Source: Atrina japonica (taxonomy: Eukaryota; Mollusca; Bivalvia; Pterioida; Pinnidae). Taken from it: a DNA stretch of 64,000 bases. The notes under the pieces were generated by a model. The model was not told the DNA's origin. It did not search any database and saw nothing but the letters and a program-made list of their open reading frames with translations. The stretch's first letter is position 1. Each line of letters opens with the position of its first letter. Both the position numbers and the translations under genes were made by a program. The stretch is from the NCBI GenBank assembly GCA_030159075.1, contig BROG01000050.1, forward strand, positions 910,501 to 974,500, given 5' to 3'. Shown piece by piece: positions 42,937 through 54,509 of the stretch.

Positions 42937-42949
42937 ATTTCTATCTATA

Positions 42950-44310
42950 TTTCAAACGACCACATTTACAGAATCTCATAAACATAAATTTCTTATATTC
43001 ATATAATAAAATATTTCAACATCATATAATTATGTACTTTACATATTAAAAAATATCAGACGTTTTGTTTATACAATCGTGATATTATTTCAAAATGTGT
43101 ATCCCTATTCAATATGCATGGAGTTGAAAAATGGAAAACAGCGTTCTGGGCGCTTTGAAATATCTTTATGCATCTTAATCATTTAAGTATATTTTCAGTT
43201 CAGTTACTTACATTACTTAAGGTCAATGCTGCTATGTTCAACAAAACATATCTAATTAACAAAAACAATTTTACACGGTTTTTTATACAGATAAAAGATA
43301 TATCCGGTACCGAAAAATATCGGGTCTATCAAAAGAAATTGGTTCATCCGGGTTCTTACCAAAAGTCAAACAGTTCAGTCTATTTTCTTAAAATAGGGTG
43401 ATAAAGGTAAAATATTATGCTTTGTTCCGTTTCCATACATTAATGTAGCTCTTACCGTTGTGCCAAAATTACCTTTTCGTCACTGTTCTATTCTATTGTA
43501 AGCCTATGCCAATTGACAGAACTATACAAAACCTATCAACCCTGTTATGATTAAATATATAGACTCATCGTGTTTGTAAATATGTATGTGTCGATTCATC
43601 ATGGTAGATTTATACCTGACAGACACCTAAACACTACACCTTAAAAAAGATTCCGATAGAAGATTGTTAAACATGGTTATTTCCCCATTATATTTGAATT
43701 TCTATTTCCGGTAAACTGTTCTAGTGATAGAAGGTTCGATTGTCGTGGTAGTGTCCTGAATTATATTACCGGTAGTGACTCTTCCTCCGCCAAACGTTTG
43801 GTATATAAAGTCATCGTCACAACTGACTCGTTCTAAATTTGAACCATAAACCTCCAAATTGTACAACCAATGCCTCGAGAATTGCTGCATTATTCTGACT
43901 AGTTATTGAACTGATTTACCTGTATACCTTACTGAACAAAAGCAATCAAAAACAAGTACTAGATTATAAACTTTTCTGTAAACAAATAACAGTCATTAAG
44001 TTGAGATAAAACCATTCTCATTTTTGTAATTTAATTCTATGATCAGCGATTGCTATGACAAATAGTTACTTTCCCGTATCATCTTATCGACCCTATGGAT
44101 TTGTCGTCTGACAATTTTCTAGAACTGATAAACTGACATTGTATTTTAAACAGACATTTCCATCAAAATTTAATCTATGAATTTCTTTGATGACGAAAAC
44201 TAATTTGCATGACATATAAAACTAAATGGATGTAATCTTGAAAATGACAAATAATGTATTGTCGTACCAATATTGATTTATCGATTTGAACCAGTACTGA
44301 TTTTTGCCTA
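42950..44310. other. non-coding stretch, no gene seen
   Basis: Small open frames only; nothing recognised. Confidence 0.45.
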
Positions 44311-44354
44311 CAATTTATTTTCCTTTAAAAACGAAAAGTCACAAATACGTACGA

Positions 44355-44384
44355 GTGTGTGTGTGTGTGTGTGGGGGGGGGGGG
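44355..44384. repeat. (GT)n followed by G-run
   Basis: GTGTGTGTGTGTGTGTG then ten or more G residues. Confidence 0.9.
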
Positions 44385-44724
44385 CTGTTGTTTCCATTTG
44401 CTAAATATGAAATGTCGCTTATTATCTGTTTAAAAGATTTATTGTTCAGAGGTTCAACCCCAATTACTACAATTGCAAGTATTGTATGTACAGTTATATG
44501 TTTCGCCATGTCCGTTAACTAGACGCACTCGATAACATTAACCAACAATTATTCTGTATTAATCATAATGTATATGCTTGTTTCACCTTGCAATAAAATT
44601 TGCCATACTTTCCTGTAAATGGTTACCATGATGTAATTGAAACCGAACATTTAAAACCGTAAGTAAAACATTCCCTTACTTAAATGTAATTTTGGATATA
44701 CTTAAATAGTGGACAGTATGATAA

Positions 44725-45040
44725 ATGATATGCGGTCGGTATAATAGTCTTGTTTGCCATTACTCTGTTTCAGTAAATGAAATGTTGAGAAACCTGTTCC
44801 ATAGCGGTTGTTGAGTCGTCTGTATCAATTGTAACGAGGATTTCTTCCTCACCTATTTCATTTGAATTTGACTGTAGACTCACGGCGGGTGTGACCGGTC
44901 AACAGGGGATGATTACTCCTGCATGGCACCTGGAATCACCTCTGAATTTCCAGAGATCCGTGTTTGTTCAATATCACCACATTTCTATATGTATCCTAGA
45001 CACCCTGAAGATTTATACTTTTGTATCTTAGATTTTATAT
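44725..45040 (+). repeat. Penelope-like element 3' end
   Basis: GGTCGGTATAATAGTCTTGTTTGCC, GTTTCAGTAAATGAAATGTTGAG, CACGGCGGGTGTGACCGGTC, TTACTCCTGCATGGCACC and TTTATACTTTTGTATCT, same order as 37320-37610. Confidence 0.8.
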
Positions 45041-45511
45041 ATTTATCCACTTAACCAAAGATACAACAAATAGGATAACGCTTTGACAAATAATAAAGTA
45101 CAGCGAGATATTGGCTACATCGCTGCTTCAAATTGTTCATGAAATATTTCCGTTACCCTGGAGTCTACTTAGAAGCTACAGATAGTGAGGAAACATGAAA
45201 TTACATCTTATTACATAGATCGTTAAGGAATTTACATAAATCTGCACAGGCTTTTTAAACGAGCGTTGTATATAAATCTACATGTGGTTTGTAGATAGCC
45301 CATGGTTTTACTTGATGTCGGGCTGAATATTGTATGGTAATATATTTTTTAACAGTTTACGTAGGACGTACGTAAAGCAGCATTACTTTTGTTATTTGTC
45401 TGTGATATTACATGAATTCAGTCATTTTACCACTTAACGATGGGGCCCCCGTAGAAGGATGGTTTAGACCATTGTGGTTTAAGGCATCAATTGTATAAAA
45501 GGTCAAGATTT

Positions 45512-45660
45512 GGGGCCCGTTTTACGACAAGTCCTAAGTACTAAATCCTAACTTTTAGTGCTAACTGCCATGGCAACGTATTGCTGATTTGTCAGTCTTA
45601 TGACAATTAGGACTAAGACTTAGGGTTTAGGACTTAAGACTTTTTGTTAAACGAGCCCCT
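45512..45660. mobile_element. 149-bp MITE
   Basis: GGGGCCCGTTTTACGACAAG at the left and the reverse complement of the right end, GGGGCTCGTTTAACAAAAAG, are imperfect inverted repeats continuing into TCCTAAGT/TCTTAAGT. Confidence 0.75.
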
Positions 45661-45664
45661 TATG

Positions 45665-46315
45665 TCTAGTAAGGTACTATATAATGATTATATTTCATGA
45701 TAGGTAGGTATGTCACATAGATATAAGGTTTTGGGGGACCAAAATATCACAGCGGAACAAATATTGCACTTCTAAGATGTCAACTATTTGACAAAATCAT
45801 AATCTACGTGTTAATATCGGTAACATATAGTTGCTATTATTTGATCATTCCTGTATCCGCACCAAGAACGAGGGCGCAACTATTTCAACAATTACAATCA
45901 ATAACATTTTATTATGCATCCTTAGCAATGATACAATGATCAAAATTAAAAATATTCAATTCACAAATCAGATTAAAATCAAATATTTACGTAACGTGAC
46001 ATCATTAGAGCGCGTATGAATATAACATAAAAGAAGAACCGGTATCTTAAAATAGGTCCCAAACGCAGATGGTAGGATATTTCACCTTTAAGTAAATAGA
46101 AAACGAAAGTAGGGTATATAATACATGTAAATATTGGTCAAAATTCAAATATGCCAAATTGAAGTTTCGTTTTTAAAATAGATGAAGAGGAAAAAACGAA
46201 ATAGATAAATAAAGTTAAAACGAAATGAATAAGTAAAAGAAGTCAAAACATTGCCTTGATTTTGCTGTTTTATATATGTTGGGTATAGAATGAATTTTCA
46301 CTTTTAATTTCCCTT
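45665..46315. other. non-coding stretch, no gene seen
   Basis: AT-rich; nothing recognised. Confidence 0.45.
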
Positions 46316-46321
46316 GTTTAA

Positions 46322-46560
46322 GGCGGCTCTGTGGAGGGGGGAGTGGTTGGAACACCGAAGTCTCTAACCTCTAGTCAGCAAGGGTTCCCGCTGGAACCTG
46401 AGTGATTGTGAGAAAGAATGCAAGTTTACGTACAGATGGCCCGAGATCTCTCCCTCACGTCTAAAACCTGTCTGCCACCATATAACTGAGCAAAACGTGT
46501 TGAGTGTAGCGAAAACAAAATTTAAATAAAAATCCACGTGTTTAAGTATTTGTTCGCTGA
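46322..46560 (+). repeat. SINE, family B
   Basis: Head GGCGGCTCTGTGG...GAGTGGTTGGAAC, B-box-like GGGTTCCCGCTGGAACC, then GTGAGAAAGAATGCAAGTTTACG and CCTGTCTGCCACCATATAAC. It is the same architecture as the 550-800 and 27.1-27.4 kb copies. Confidence 0.7.
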
Positions 46561-46941
46561 CAAACAAACAGACAGAGACGGCAAATCACTCATGATATTC
46601 ACATAGACATTTTTACCTTAAATCGCTTATATCGATTTAAAATTTGAAACGTATTCATTTCTATTATTACCCATGGGTAATCAGTCGTTTTGACATTATT
46701 AAGAGATCACTTAATGCATACAGTTGCAAGCATATCCTACATACATATAACAGATCATCGACGTTCTGTTTTGATATTTAACAAATGGCTTATGATAACA
46801 ATTTATGTCCATTATTATTAGACATGCTTTTAATCCTAAAACTATTTTCATGTTAACATTTGACATTCTCTCATTTGCCATCCCCAAGCGCCAAAAATCT
46901 CATATGTAATAACGACCTTTTAATGATTATCATTCATGGAA

Positions 46942-48381
46942 TTATTTATTACCTTTTGTAAAATCCGCGTGAAGGAAGTCAATACTGGTGTGATGACAAG
47001 ACTCAGGAAAATAATCCTTGTCATTGTCGGTAGAACTATCATTCATTTTGTCAATAAAATCATCGTCGTCAAAGGGAATACTCTCTTTGATTGACCGTTT
47101 CCGGCACGCGCCGTGTAAGCAATGGACTTCTGCCGACGTCACCTTGGATACCTGGTCATACAGTAGGCTGTCTTGCGTTGTGTCGCAATGTTCTAGTTTA
47201 TCGACATTGTCTATTCCATCGTATACTAGATTTTCATATTTGTCATCTAACTCTGTTGAACACGAGAAAACTTTCATTTCTTGGCAAATGTTGTTTGTAT
47301 TTCGAGATCTCATAATTCCTTCATGATTTCCCATTTCTGATGAATTAACATCCAATATTGCGTCATGGTTTTGGATGACAGAATTATATCTTTTAATATT
47401 TTCCAGTTTCTTTTCACGTTTTTCGTAGACACTTCTATTTCCGCAGTCAAACCGAACTTCCGGTAGTCGTATCACCGCTAGTCTGTCCACATCCTTTATC
47501 AAAGTTCTTCTTTCTGATGTTGGAATACTTGGCAACTGTTCTTTTCTAACAGTTTGGTCTGAATCCAAATTTATCATATTTTCATTCCCATGATTGACAG
47601 GCATATTTGCCTGCTTCAACGACGAGCAATCTCCGCGTATGACTAAACATTGATCATTGAACGGCTGATTTCTCTCGGCTTTCATTCCGTCTTCTAAATC
47701 AATTCTAGTTTTTAACGATTTCGTATCTGAATTTTGATACAATGTTACTCTGTTGTCTCCGTCTGCCTCCAATTTGTCATTACGTACGGAATCTTCGTCA
47801 TTAAGAAGGTCGTTACATATTTTATTGTCGACATTTTGAATTTCACTGTTTTCCTTTAACTGGTATGGGATCTCATGGCATTTCACTTCTTCGTAATTTC
47901 TCCTTTCGAAAATTTTTCCATGTATTTCTTTCGCAACAGATACCGGATTTTGTAGTTCAGGAGCACTATTGCTTCGGTAGTTCCCTATAAGCAAATCTTT
48001 TCTATTAAAACGTGATTTGTACGAGTCACCTTGACCATAATTCAGCACGTGTTGTTCTATTTCACATTCTTGTAGTAAATCTATTTCATATTCCTCTATT
48101 TCTAATACTGATCCATCCGTTGATAGCCGTAACGTTATTTTAGATGTTTTGGATCCGGGTCGGTAATACGTTTTCGAAGTGGTTGAAAAAGTATTGAATT
48201 CTTTGTAATTTTCAACTTCCTTGTTCTTAAGAAGTACATTCCGTTTTGACCCCGTCATGGATTTTCTCTCATGTAATTTGGATCCAGAAATTTCTGATAA
48301 ATGTAGTCTATCTGTTGAATTTCCACTTGAATTAAAACTCTTTATTTTCGAAGCTGTACGACGGCTAGGTCTGCATCCCAT
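46942..48381 (-). CDS. unrecognised protein with N-terminal lipidation motif MGCRPS
   Basis: An uninterrupted 479-codon frame is read from ATG at 48381-48379. A frame stop TAA lies four codons upstream, so this ATG is well defined. The N-terminus MGCRPSRR fits the N-myristoylation consensus (Gly2, small Ser6, following basic residues), with Cys3 available for palmitoylation; membrane anchoring is inferred. The rest is hydrophilic, rich in Asn, Ser, Asp, Glu and Lys, with no membrane span and no domain I recognise. Segments such as KITLRLSTDGSVLEIEEYEI and RLPEVRFDCGNRSVYEKREK look structured. Near the end, CAAAAG|GTAATA at 46953/46952 is a plausible splice donor, so the frame may be the first coding exon of a longer gene continuing to lower coordinates. 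The TAA at 46942 would then be intronic. No codon anomalies were noticed. Confidence 0.75.
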   Translation of the reverse strand: MGCRPSRRTASKIKSFNSSGNSTDRLHLSEISGSKLHERKSMTGSKRNVLLKNKEVENYKEFNTFSTTSKTYYRPGSKTSKITLRLSTDGSVLEIEEYEIDLLQECEIEQHVLNYGQGDSYKSRFNRKDLLIGNYRSNSAPELQNPVSVAKEIHGKIFERRNYEEVKCHEIPYQLKENSEIQNVDNKICNDLLNDEDSVRNDKLEADGDNRVTLYQNSDTKSLKTRIDLEDGMKAERNQPFNDQCLVIRGDCSSLKQANMPVNHGNENMINLDSDQTVRKEQLPSIPTSERRTLIKDVDRLAVIRLPEVRFDCGNRSVYEKREKKLENIKRYNSVIQNHDAILDVNSSEMGNHEGIMRSRNTNNICQEMKVFSCSTELDDKYENLVYDGIDNVDKLEHCDTTQDSLLYDQVSKVTSAEVHCLHGACRKRSIKESIPFDDDDFIDKMNDSSTDNDKDYFPESCHHTSIDFLHADFTKGNK

Positions 48382-48399
48382 TACCAATATTTAACTTCG

Positions 48400-49015
48400 C
48401 TTTAGTTGGAAAATACACCGCAGAGCAACATCATCGATTTTCCTTCGGATTGCTATTTCTGTGTACTTAATGCAGAGAATAAACAAAACTTAAATAACAG
48501 CGGAAGTACACACCATGAAAAGCCAGTGACAGAAACTTGTGATGAAGTTTTTGATTTCGTCTTTGTCCTGATAGAGTCTTGGGGGCATATGCACCACATT
48601 AATTAGCAAAATGCCAAGTACTTTTAATATCTAGAGATTGGGTTGAAATGGTGAGACTCCTTAAGACTGCGATCACCTTAATTAGAATGATGAATACATT
48701 CTGATACGAGTGATCTTGTCTTAAGTGGACGCAAATATAAGAATGTCCAAAATGATTAGTTGACGTAGAGCGATTAGCGAACGCAAAATGACATTAGTAC
48801 AAGGTGAGTTCCAAATGTATTGATATCATAATTATATTTCATCTACATGTACTTCAGTTTTCTGATCAATTATAAAAATAAAAGCGATAGCTTAGCTTCA
48901 CATTAATCAAAGTTGAATAATTATTTCAATGTGGCAAAAGTCGTGGTAAGTCAAAAAGTGAGAACTATACTATAATCCAGTTTTACTGAACCCCGTTAAA
49001 TCCTGCTTTATAAAA
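48400..49015. other. non-coding stretch upstream of the MGCRPS gene
   Basis: It would hold the promoter of the minus-strand gene. No clear TATA box or other element is assigned. Half of a TTTACCA-type hairpin element (GGTAAGTCAAAAAGTGAGAAC) is near 48950. Confidence 0.4.
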
Positions 49016-49017
49016 AA

Positions 49018-49112
49018 TCTCAGATACCAAAGTATAAATCAATAGAATGTCCAGGACAAAGATACAAATCCGGTAAAAATGGACAAACACGGACGTCTGG
49101 AAACATATTTAA
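49018..49112 (-). repeat. Penelope-like element 3' tail fragment
   Basis: CAGATACCAAAGTATAAATC, AGAATGTCCAGGACAAAGAT, CCGGTAAAAATGGACAAACACG, GTCTGGAAACA. Confidence 0.8.
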
Positions 49113-49369
49113 GATTTGAATTCCTCAGCATATATTTTTACTACCATTATAACCCGGTTACGCTGAAACCCCTGTTAACTCGAAAGAAAAAATTCCCCCT
49201 TCTATTTCAATATATCGACTGATAATATTAATTATAACAATGACATTGATGATATTAATGATGATATTAATTATGATTATCTTTATAACGATAATTATCA
49301 ATTATTAATTGATAGAAAATGCAAATCAATAATGTAATGAATAAATGCATCGATAAGTGAATAACTAAA

Positions 49370-50205
49370 TTGCACAGATAGATCAAATATACCGATAAGT
49401 GAACAGGAATAGATAAAATACACAAAATGGACCGATAAGTGAACAGGAATAGATAAAATACACAAAAATAGTGAACAGATAGAAAAAATACAAAAAACAG
49501 ACGATAACAGGAATAGATAAAATACACAAAATAGACCGATAAGTGAATAGGAAAAGATAAAATACACAAAATAGACCGATAAGTGAACAGAAATAGATAA
49601 AATACACAAAAAATCGAAACCGGAATAATAAAATGAACAGACCGATAGATAAAAATACACAAAATAGTTATCGATAATAAAATACACAAAATAGACCGAT
49701 AAGTGAACAGGAATAGATAAAATACACAAAATAGACCGATAAGTGAACAGGAATAGATAAAATACACAAAATAGACCGATAAGTGAACAGGAATAGATAA
49801 AATACACAAAATAGACCGATAAGTGAACAGGAATAGATAAAATACACAAAATAGACCGATAAGTGAACAGGAATAGATAAAATACACAAAATAGACCGAT
49901 AAATGGATAAAATAACAGGAATAAGATAAAATACACAAAATAGATCGATAAGAAAATGACCGTTAACAGGAATAGATAAAATACACAAAACTGATAAGAC
50001 CGATAAGTGAACAGGAATAGATAAAATACACAAAATAGACCGATAAGTGAACAGGAATAGATAAAATACACAAAATAGACCGTTAATTGAACAGGAATAG
50101 ATAAAATACACAAAATAGACCGATAAGTGAACAGGAATAGATAAAATACACAAAACAGACCGATAAGTGAACAGGAATAGATAAAATACACAAATAGATA
50201 AATAG
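49370..50205. repeat. minisatellite, 40-bp unit
   Basis: Unit GACCGATAAGTGAACAGGAA + TAGATAAAATACACAAAATA, seen exactly 40 bp apart at 49691, 49731 and 49771. About 20 units with degenerate copies at the edges. Because 40 is not a multiple of 3 and the minus strand has no stop in any frame of the unit, three long overlapping minus-strand open frames arise. They are artefacts. Confidence 0.96.
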
Positions 50206-50237
50206 ACCATTAAGTGAATAGATCAATTGCACAGGTC

Positions 50238-50268
<31 letters not shown>
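50238..50268. repeat. (GATA)n microsatellite
   Basis: Seven to eight GATA units directly after the 40-bp array. Confidence 0.93.
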
Positions 50269-50269
<1 letters not shown>

Positions 50270-50279
50270 TCTCTATACC

Positions 50280-50845
50280 ATAAGTGAACAGAAATGATAA
50301 AAAATAGACCATTAATGTAAATAGAATGAATTAGATTGATAGATAATAGATAATAATCCCAGTCAATGTAATACTTATTTGCAAAACAAGAAAGTCATTT
50401 TATAAAACAGATATATTCTTTTATATTTATATCATAAACATTTTATGTCAGAACACATATGTACATAACATAATTCATGTCAATGTTTGAAAATGTGTAG
50501 ATCTGATTACAGGGTGTCCAAGTAAGTAATTATGTAATTAGGGGGACAAGTTGTATGTTTGGAATTCAGAGTGCGCATGGTTCGGAATACACCAATTTAT
50601 ATGTGTATAAAATAATAGAAAAAAAATTGTTTGGAATAGTTTATTAGTATTTGATCGGATTACAGTGAATATCGGAATACTCAAGGTGCGGAATTGATAA
50701 ATTATACTGAACATGTAAATATAACATCTATTAACACAAAAATACAATTAATGTAATTTTGTTCATACTTTGAACCTGTAATAGATAGATGATTGTTATA
50801 TTCCATAAGTATTTCCTATTTCCCTTGGAATCAAAGGCTAATAAA
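50280..50845. other. non-coding stretch, no gene seen
   Basis: AT-rich; degenerate fragments of the 40-bp unit near 50285-50320, otherwise nothing. Confidence 0.5.
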
Positions 50846-50851
50846 CTATCA

Positions 50852-50940
50852 TTGTCTCACTTTTTTTTATTTACCAAGGTTTTACCATAAAGTGAGAACA
50901 CACTTTTTTGGCAAAAGTCCTGGTAAATCAAAAAGTGAGA
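50852..50940. mobile_element. hairpin element, TTTACCA family
   Basis: TCTCACTTTTTTTTATTTACCA and TGGTAAATCAAAAAGTGAGA are inverted ends, with a second inner pair ACCATAAAGTGAGAAC. Relatives are at 26764 and, in part, near 48950. Confidence 0.7.
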
Positions 50941-51419
50941 ACGATACTATAAACAAGGTCGGAAACCACTGTCACTGATATTTTACGAGATTAACCTGTA
51001 TTCCCAATACATACTCATTTTGTTTTTGCCTATTTACTTTATTTTGACGAAAGACAGACTAAAGATAAGTCGAGTCTAAGATGTTTACGTACGGTTTTCA
51101 TGGAAATATAATTGATCGTCTGCCAGTTTGACCGGAAGCCATCAATTTTTGAAATGCGTCTGAACTTCATTCAGTATTCTGTCATTTATAACGATTTACA
51201 CGGTCGTACTGGTAATAAGATTGACGATGTCTCATCTAGGTTATTCAGCGACTTGGGGTATATACAATTGTCTCTGCATTAAATGATTATTTCTTCCTCA
51301 TTATTAGTGTAAAGTGTCACACCTCAAAGTCTTCGATTCTTAGATGCATTATTTCTGTAGTATAGTGGACGGGCATTCGCCTCCATGATTGGGGTTTAAT
51401 ATTGAAATACTTCTATAGT

Positions 51420-52090
51420 ACATTAATTACGACAATTGTTATACATATGTCAATACGACATATCCGAGCGAACTAGAAATTAAAGATACAGCAGAATCAA
51501 GCACACACGCTTCGTACTTAGAAATTTTACTTACTATAGACACAGATGGGAAATTGGTAACTAAGTAATACCACGAACGCGACGATTTCGGCTTTCCCAT
51601 CGTAAATTTTCCACATTTAAACAGTAATATCCCGTAGTCACCCCCATATGGAGTTTATATTTCACAAATGATCCGATATGCAAGTGCGTGTTCAACATAT
51701 GAACATTTCATATACAGATGTAAACCACTCACTGACAAATGATTGAAACAGGGATATCGAAAACCGCGTTTGATGTCAACGCTCCGCAAATTTTAAGGTC
51801 GGTATAATAATCTTGTCTGCATTTACTCTGTTTCACTAAGTGAAATGTCTAGTTGTTTTTTCGTTGCGGTTGTTGAGACGTCTGTATCAATTATGACGAG
51901 GATTCGTTCCTCACGTATTTTATTTGGATTTGACTATGGACTCACGGTGGGTGTGACCGGTCGACAGGGGATGCTTACTCCTCCATGTCACCTGACCCCA
52001 CCTATTAGTTTCTTGTTTGTCAATTTTTACCAGATTTGTATCTATATCCTGGACATCCTAAAGATTTATACTTTGGTATCTGAGACTTTT
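51420..52090 (+). pseudogene. Penelope-like copy: RT C-terminus and 3' tail
   Basis: TATGTCAATACGACATATCC, GAACTAGAAATTAAAG, GACGATTTCGGCTTTCCCATCG, ATGATCCGATATGCAAGTGCG and GGGATATCGAAAACCGCGTTT parallel 36980-37320. The tail then runs to TTTATACTTTGGTATCTGAG. Many stops; it starts downstream of the YIDD region. Confidence 0.8.
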
Positions 52091-52099
52091 TATATACAT

Positions 52100-53000
52100 T
52101 TATTTTATTGTCGTGAATATGTTTCTGTACCATGGGTTTTGCTACGTTTTGTAGCCCCGCCACGATTCCGTTCGTGAGGGGCTAAACAGCATTCTGTCTA
52201 TCAATACTGTCGCTTTTGCTTTGTCGGGGATACATCTTCGTAGTTTCCGAAGTTTTCTATATATGCTGCTAATATACATCCTGTGCAGAGAAGGTGTCGT
52301 GTATTAACATTGCGCTTCTACCACTCTTACTTCTAGAGTTTTTTCCCTATGTAAATTCATTTTCAGATCTTTCCTTACTTATTGGCGTGTGATTTCATCA
52401 TTACTGTCTTAAATCATCATACAGTCCATTCTATCGATATATGAGAGAAGCAAAAATCTCTAAATCTCTTACTGATTGTGGTTCGTCTGGGTTGTGTGTT
52501 GATTATGTGTCAAATTATTAATCACAGCCGTATGTTCTGGCGAAGAGATTATTTTGTGTCTCCGTAATCAATATCGTTCTCTGCTCTTTAAATGTCAACA
52601 AAAGAAGCAATGATATAATGTATATAAATATAACAGTTATAAAACACTAACTACAATTACGAGGGATTAGAAATGTCCGATATTAAAAATTGTGTAAAAT
52701 ATTGGTCCCACGGGCGAATATTTATATATTTATAGTTTGTGTTTGTAACTTTTGTTCACATGAATACATGCAACAACACTGTATGACTATGGAAGTGTTT
52801 AGTATTTTGTGTTTAGTTACATTTGAATTCTTTATTAAGTAGCAACATCCATTTTTCCTGTTGAAATGATCAAATCTAAATGATAAATCCAGTAACAATA
52901 TTCAAAGCGCTCTAATATTCTCAACATAATAATTACGTTATTGATAAAGGTAGGGGCAGGATAATTCGATGTCCTTTTAATCGTTTCTGTCATTATAATA
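52100..53000. other. non-coding stretch, no gene seen
   Basis: Nothing recognised. Confidence 0.45.
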
Positions 53001-53003
53001 GTA

Positions 53004-53169
53004 CAGTGGAACCTTACTGTTAATTTTTACTCAAAGTGGTCTGATGAGTGAGGTGGTCTGTTAAGAGAGGTTTTGTACTTATTCAACATATATTAAGAGA
53101 CTGGAAGTTCAAAGTCTTTATTGTGAGGTGGCCTCCTAAGCGAGGTGGTCTTTAGGTGAGGTTCAACTG
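53004..53169. mobile_element. 166-bp TA-flanked MITE, CAGTGGAACC family
   Basis: CAGTGGAACCTTACTGTTAA and AGGTGAGGTTCAACTG inverted ends; TA at 53002-53003 and 53170-53171. A short relative of 16786-17290. Confidence 0.75.
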
Positions 53170-53272
53170 TAATTTAAAATGTGTAGGCATTAGAATAGAG
53201 TTACCCTGTGACCCCTAAATATGACAATTTCATTTTCGTACATTCTGGTGATAATAAAAAATGTGAAAAGTA

Positions 53273-54330
53273 TAGGCCTACTAATACAATTTGGCAGATC
53301 TTTAAAAATACAACGAATCTGGATTATTATGGGGCGCCGTTTTATTTCTTAATACCAGTTAGTGATATCACCTATTCGAATGGGTGATTTCACCCAATGG
53401 AATACTGAATAAGTTATATTACCTATTCCAATAAGTGATATCTCCTATTTGAAAGAGTTATATCACTTATACGAATGAGTGATATCACTTATAAGAACGA
53501 ATAAGTGATATCACCTATTCATATAAGTGATATAACTCTTTCGAATAGGTGATATCACTATTTCAAATAGGAGATATCACTTTATACGTTTTTATAGGTG
53601 ATATCACCTATACCAATAAGTGATATCACATATTCGATTAAGTGTTATCACTTTACAAAACGAATACGTGATATCACTCATTCGAATAAGTCATATCACT
53701 TATTCAAATTTGGAAACAGTAAAAACCTTATGCTCCCTATTTCTTCCATAAGTGTAGATCTGCCGTGAATATCAACTCAACTCAAAACACCCTATATCAT
53801 TCTTTAGACCAAATTTAAGGGAACAAAAAATATCTATATTGCCCAAGATGACACAAGTCATATTTTTGTCAGATCCAGGAATATATTTTATTTTTGAGTA
53901 GGTAGCATTCATTGGCATTGATTCAAACCTATCCGAATATGTGATATCACTTTACAAAACGAAAAGGTGATATCACTTAGTCATCACTCATTCATTTGAA
54001 TAGGTGATATATTTCATTCGAATAGGTGATATCACTCATTTGAATAGGAGATATCACTCATTTGTATAAGTGATATCACATAAGAATTCATAAAAGTGAT
54101 ATCACCTATTCGAATTAGTGATATCACCTATTCGAATAAATGATATCACTATTCGAAAGAGTGATATCACTAATTAGTATTAAAAAGTAAAACGGCGCCC
54201 CATAAATTATAACATAACAGGGCTGGCAGACTAGGTTTTGTCAAAGAAGCTACAGTAATGAATGAAGCTATCATTTACGTTTACTACCTTAAGTGTCGGG
54301 AAATAGACAGTGTTTGGTTTGGTTTGCGAT
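53273..54330. repeat. dispersed repeat interrupted by the palindromic MITE
   Basis: 53275-53328 (CAATTTGGCAGATC...CAACGAATCTGG) and 54205-54330 (ATAACATAACAGGGCTGG...ACAGTAATGAATG) are continuous with each other in the related unit at 57415-57515, which lacks the insert. This gives an empty-site comparison. Confidence 0.7.
53330..54202. mobile_element. 873-bp TIR element made of GTGATATCAC palindromes
   Basis: Ends TGGGGCGCCGTTTTA (53330) and TAAAACGGCGCCCCA (54202) are perfect over 15 bp, flanked by TA on both sides. Between them, two blocks (53368-53712 and 53935-54176) consist of many near-palindromic units such as TTCGAATAAGTGATATCAC in alternating orientation. They are separated by about 220 bp of plain sequence. 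No ORF. The TA duplication suggests mobilisation by a Tc1/mariner-type transposase; this is inference. Confidence 0.88.
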
Positions 54331-54339
54331 GGAACAAGG

Positions 54340-54500
54340 ATGTGTAGATACCAAAGTGTATTTAAAACATATTGTCATTTAGAGAAACGATGACCCCTTG
54401 AAAATCAATGTGATATCAGGTGTCATGGAGGATTTAGCAATCCCTAACAGCTGGTCTCTCTTTATGCAAAAACACAAAGTTGTCATCACGTTTGGACACA
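54340..54500 (-). repeat. degenerate Penelope-like tail
   Basis: AGATACCAAAGTGTAT, GATATCAGGTGTCATGGAGGA, TTAGCAATCCCTAACAGC in the order of the family tail. Confidence 0.5.
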
Positions 54501-54509
54501 ATCGTCTAT

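Noticed and set aside
47018..47326. Plus-strand ORFs across the MGCRPS gene
   Set aside because: Antisense shadows of the minus-strand 479-codon frame.
48382..48387. Upstream TTG as the start of the MGCRPS protein
   Set aside because: The window is eukaryotic; ATG two codons later has an in-frame stop just upstream and gives the MGC lipidation motif.
49267..50210. Four long minus-strand ORFs of up to 297 codons
   Set aside because: They are read through a 40-bp tandem repeat in all three frames; composition is set by the repeat, not by coding.
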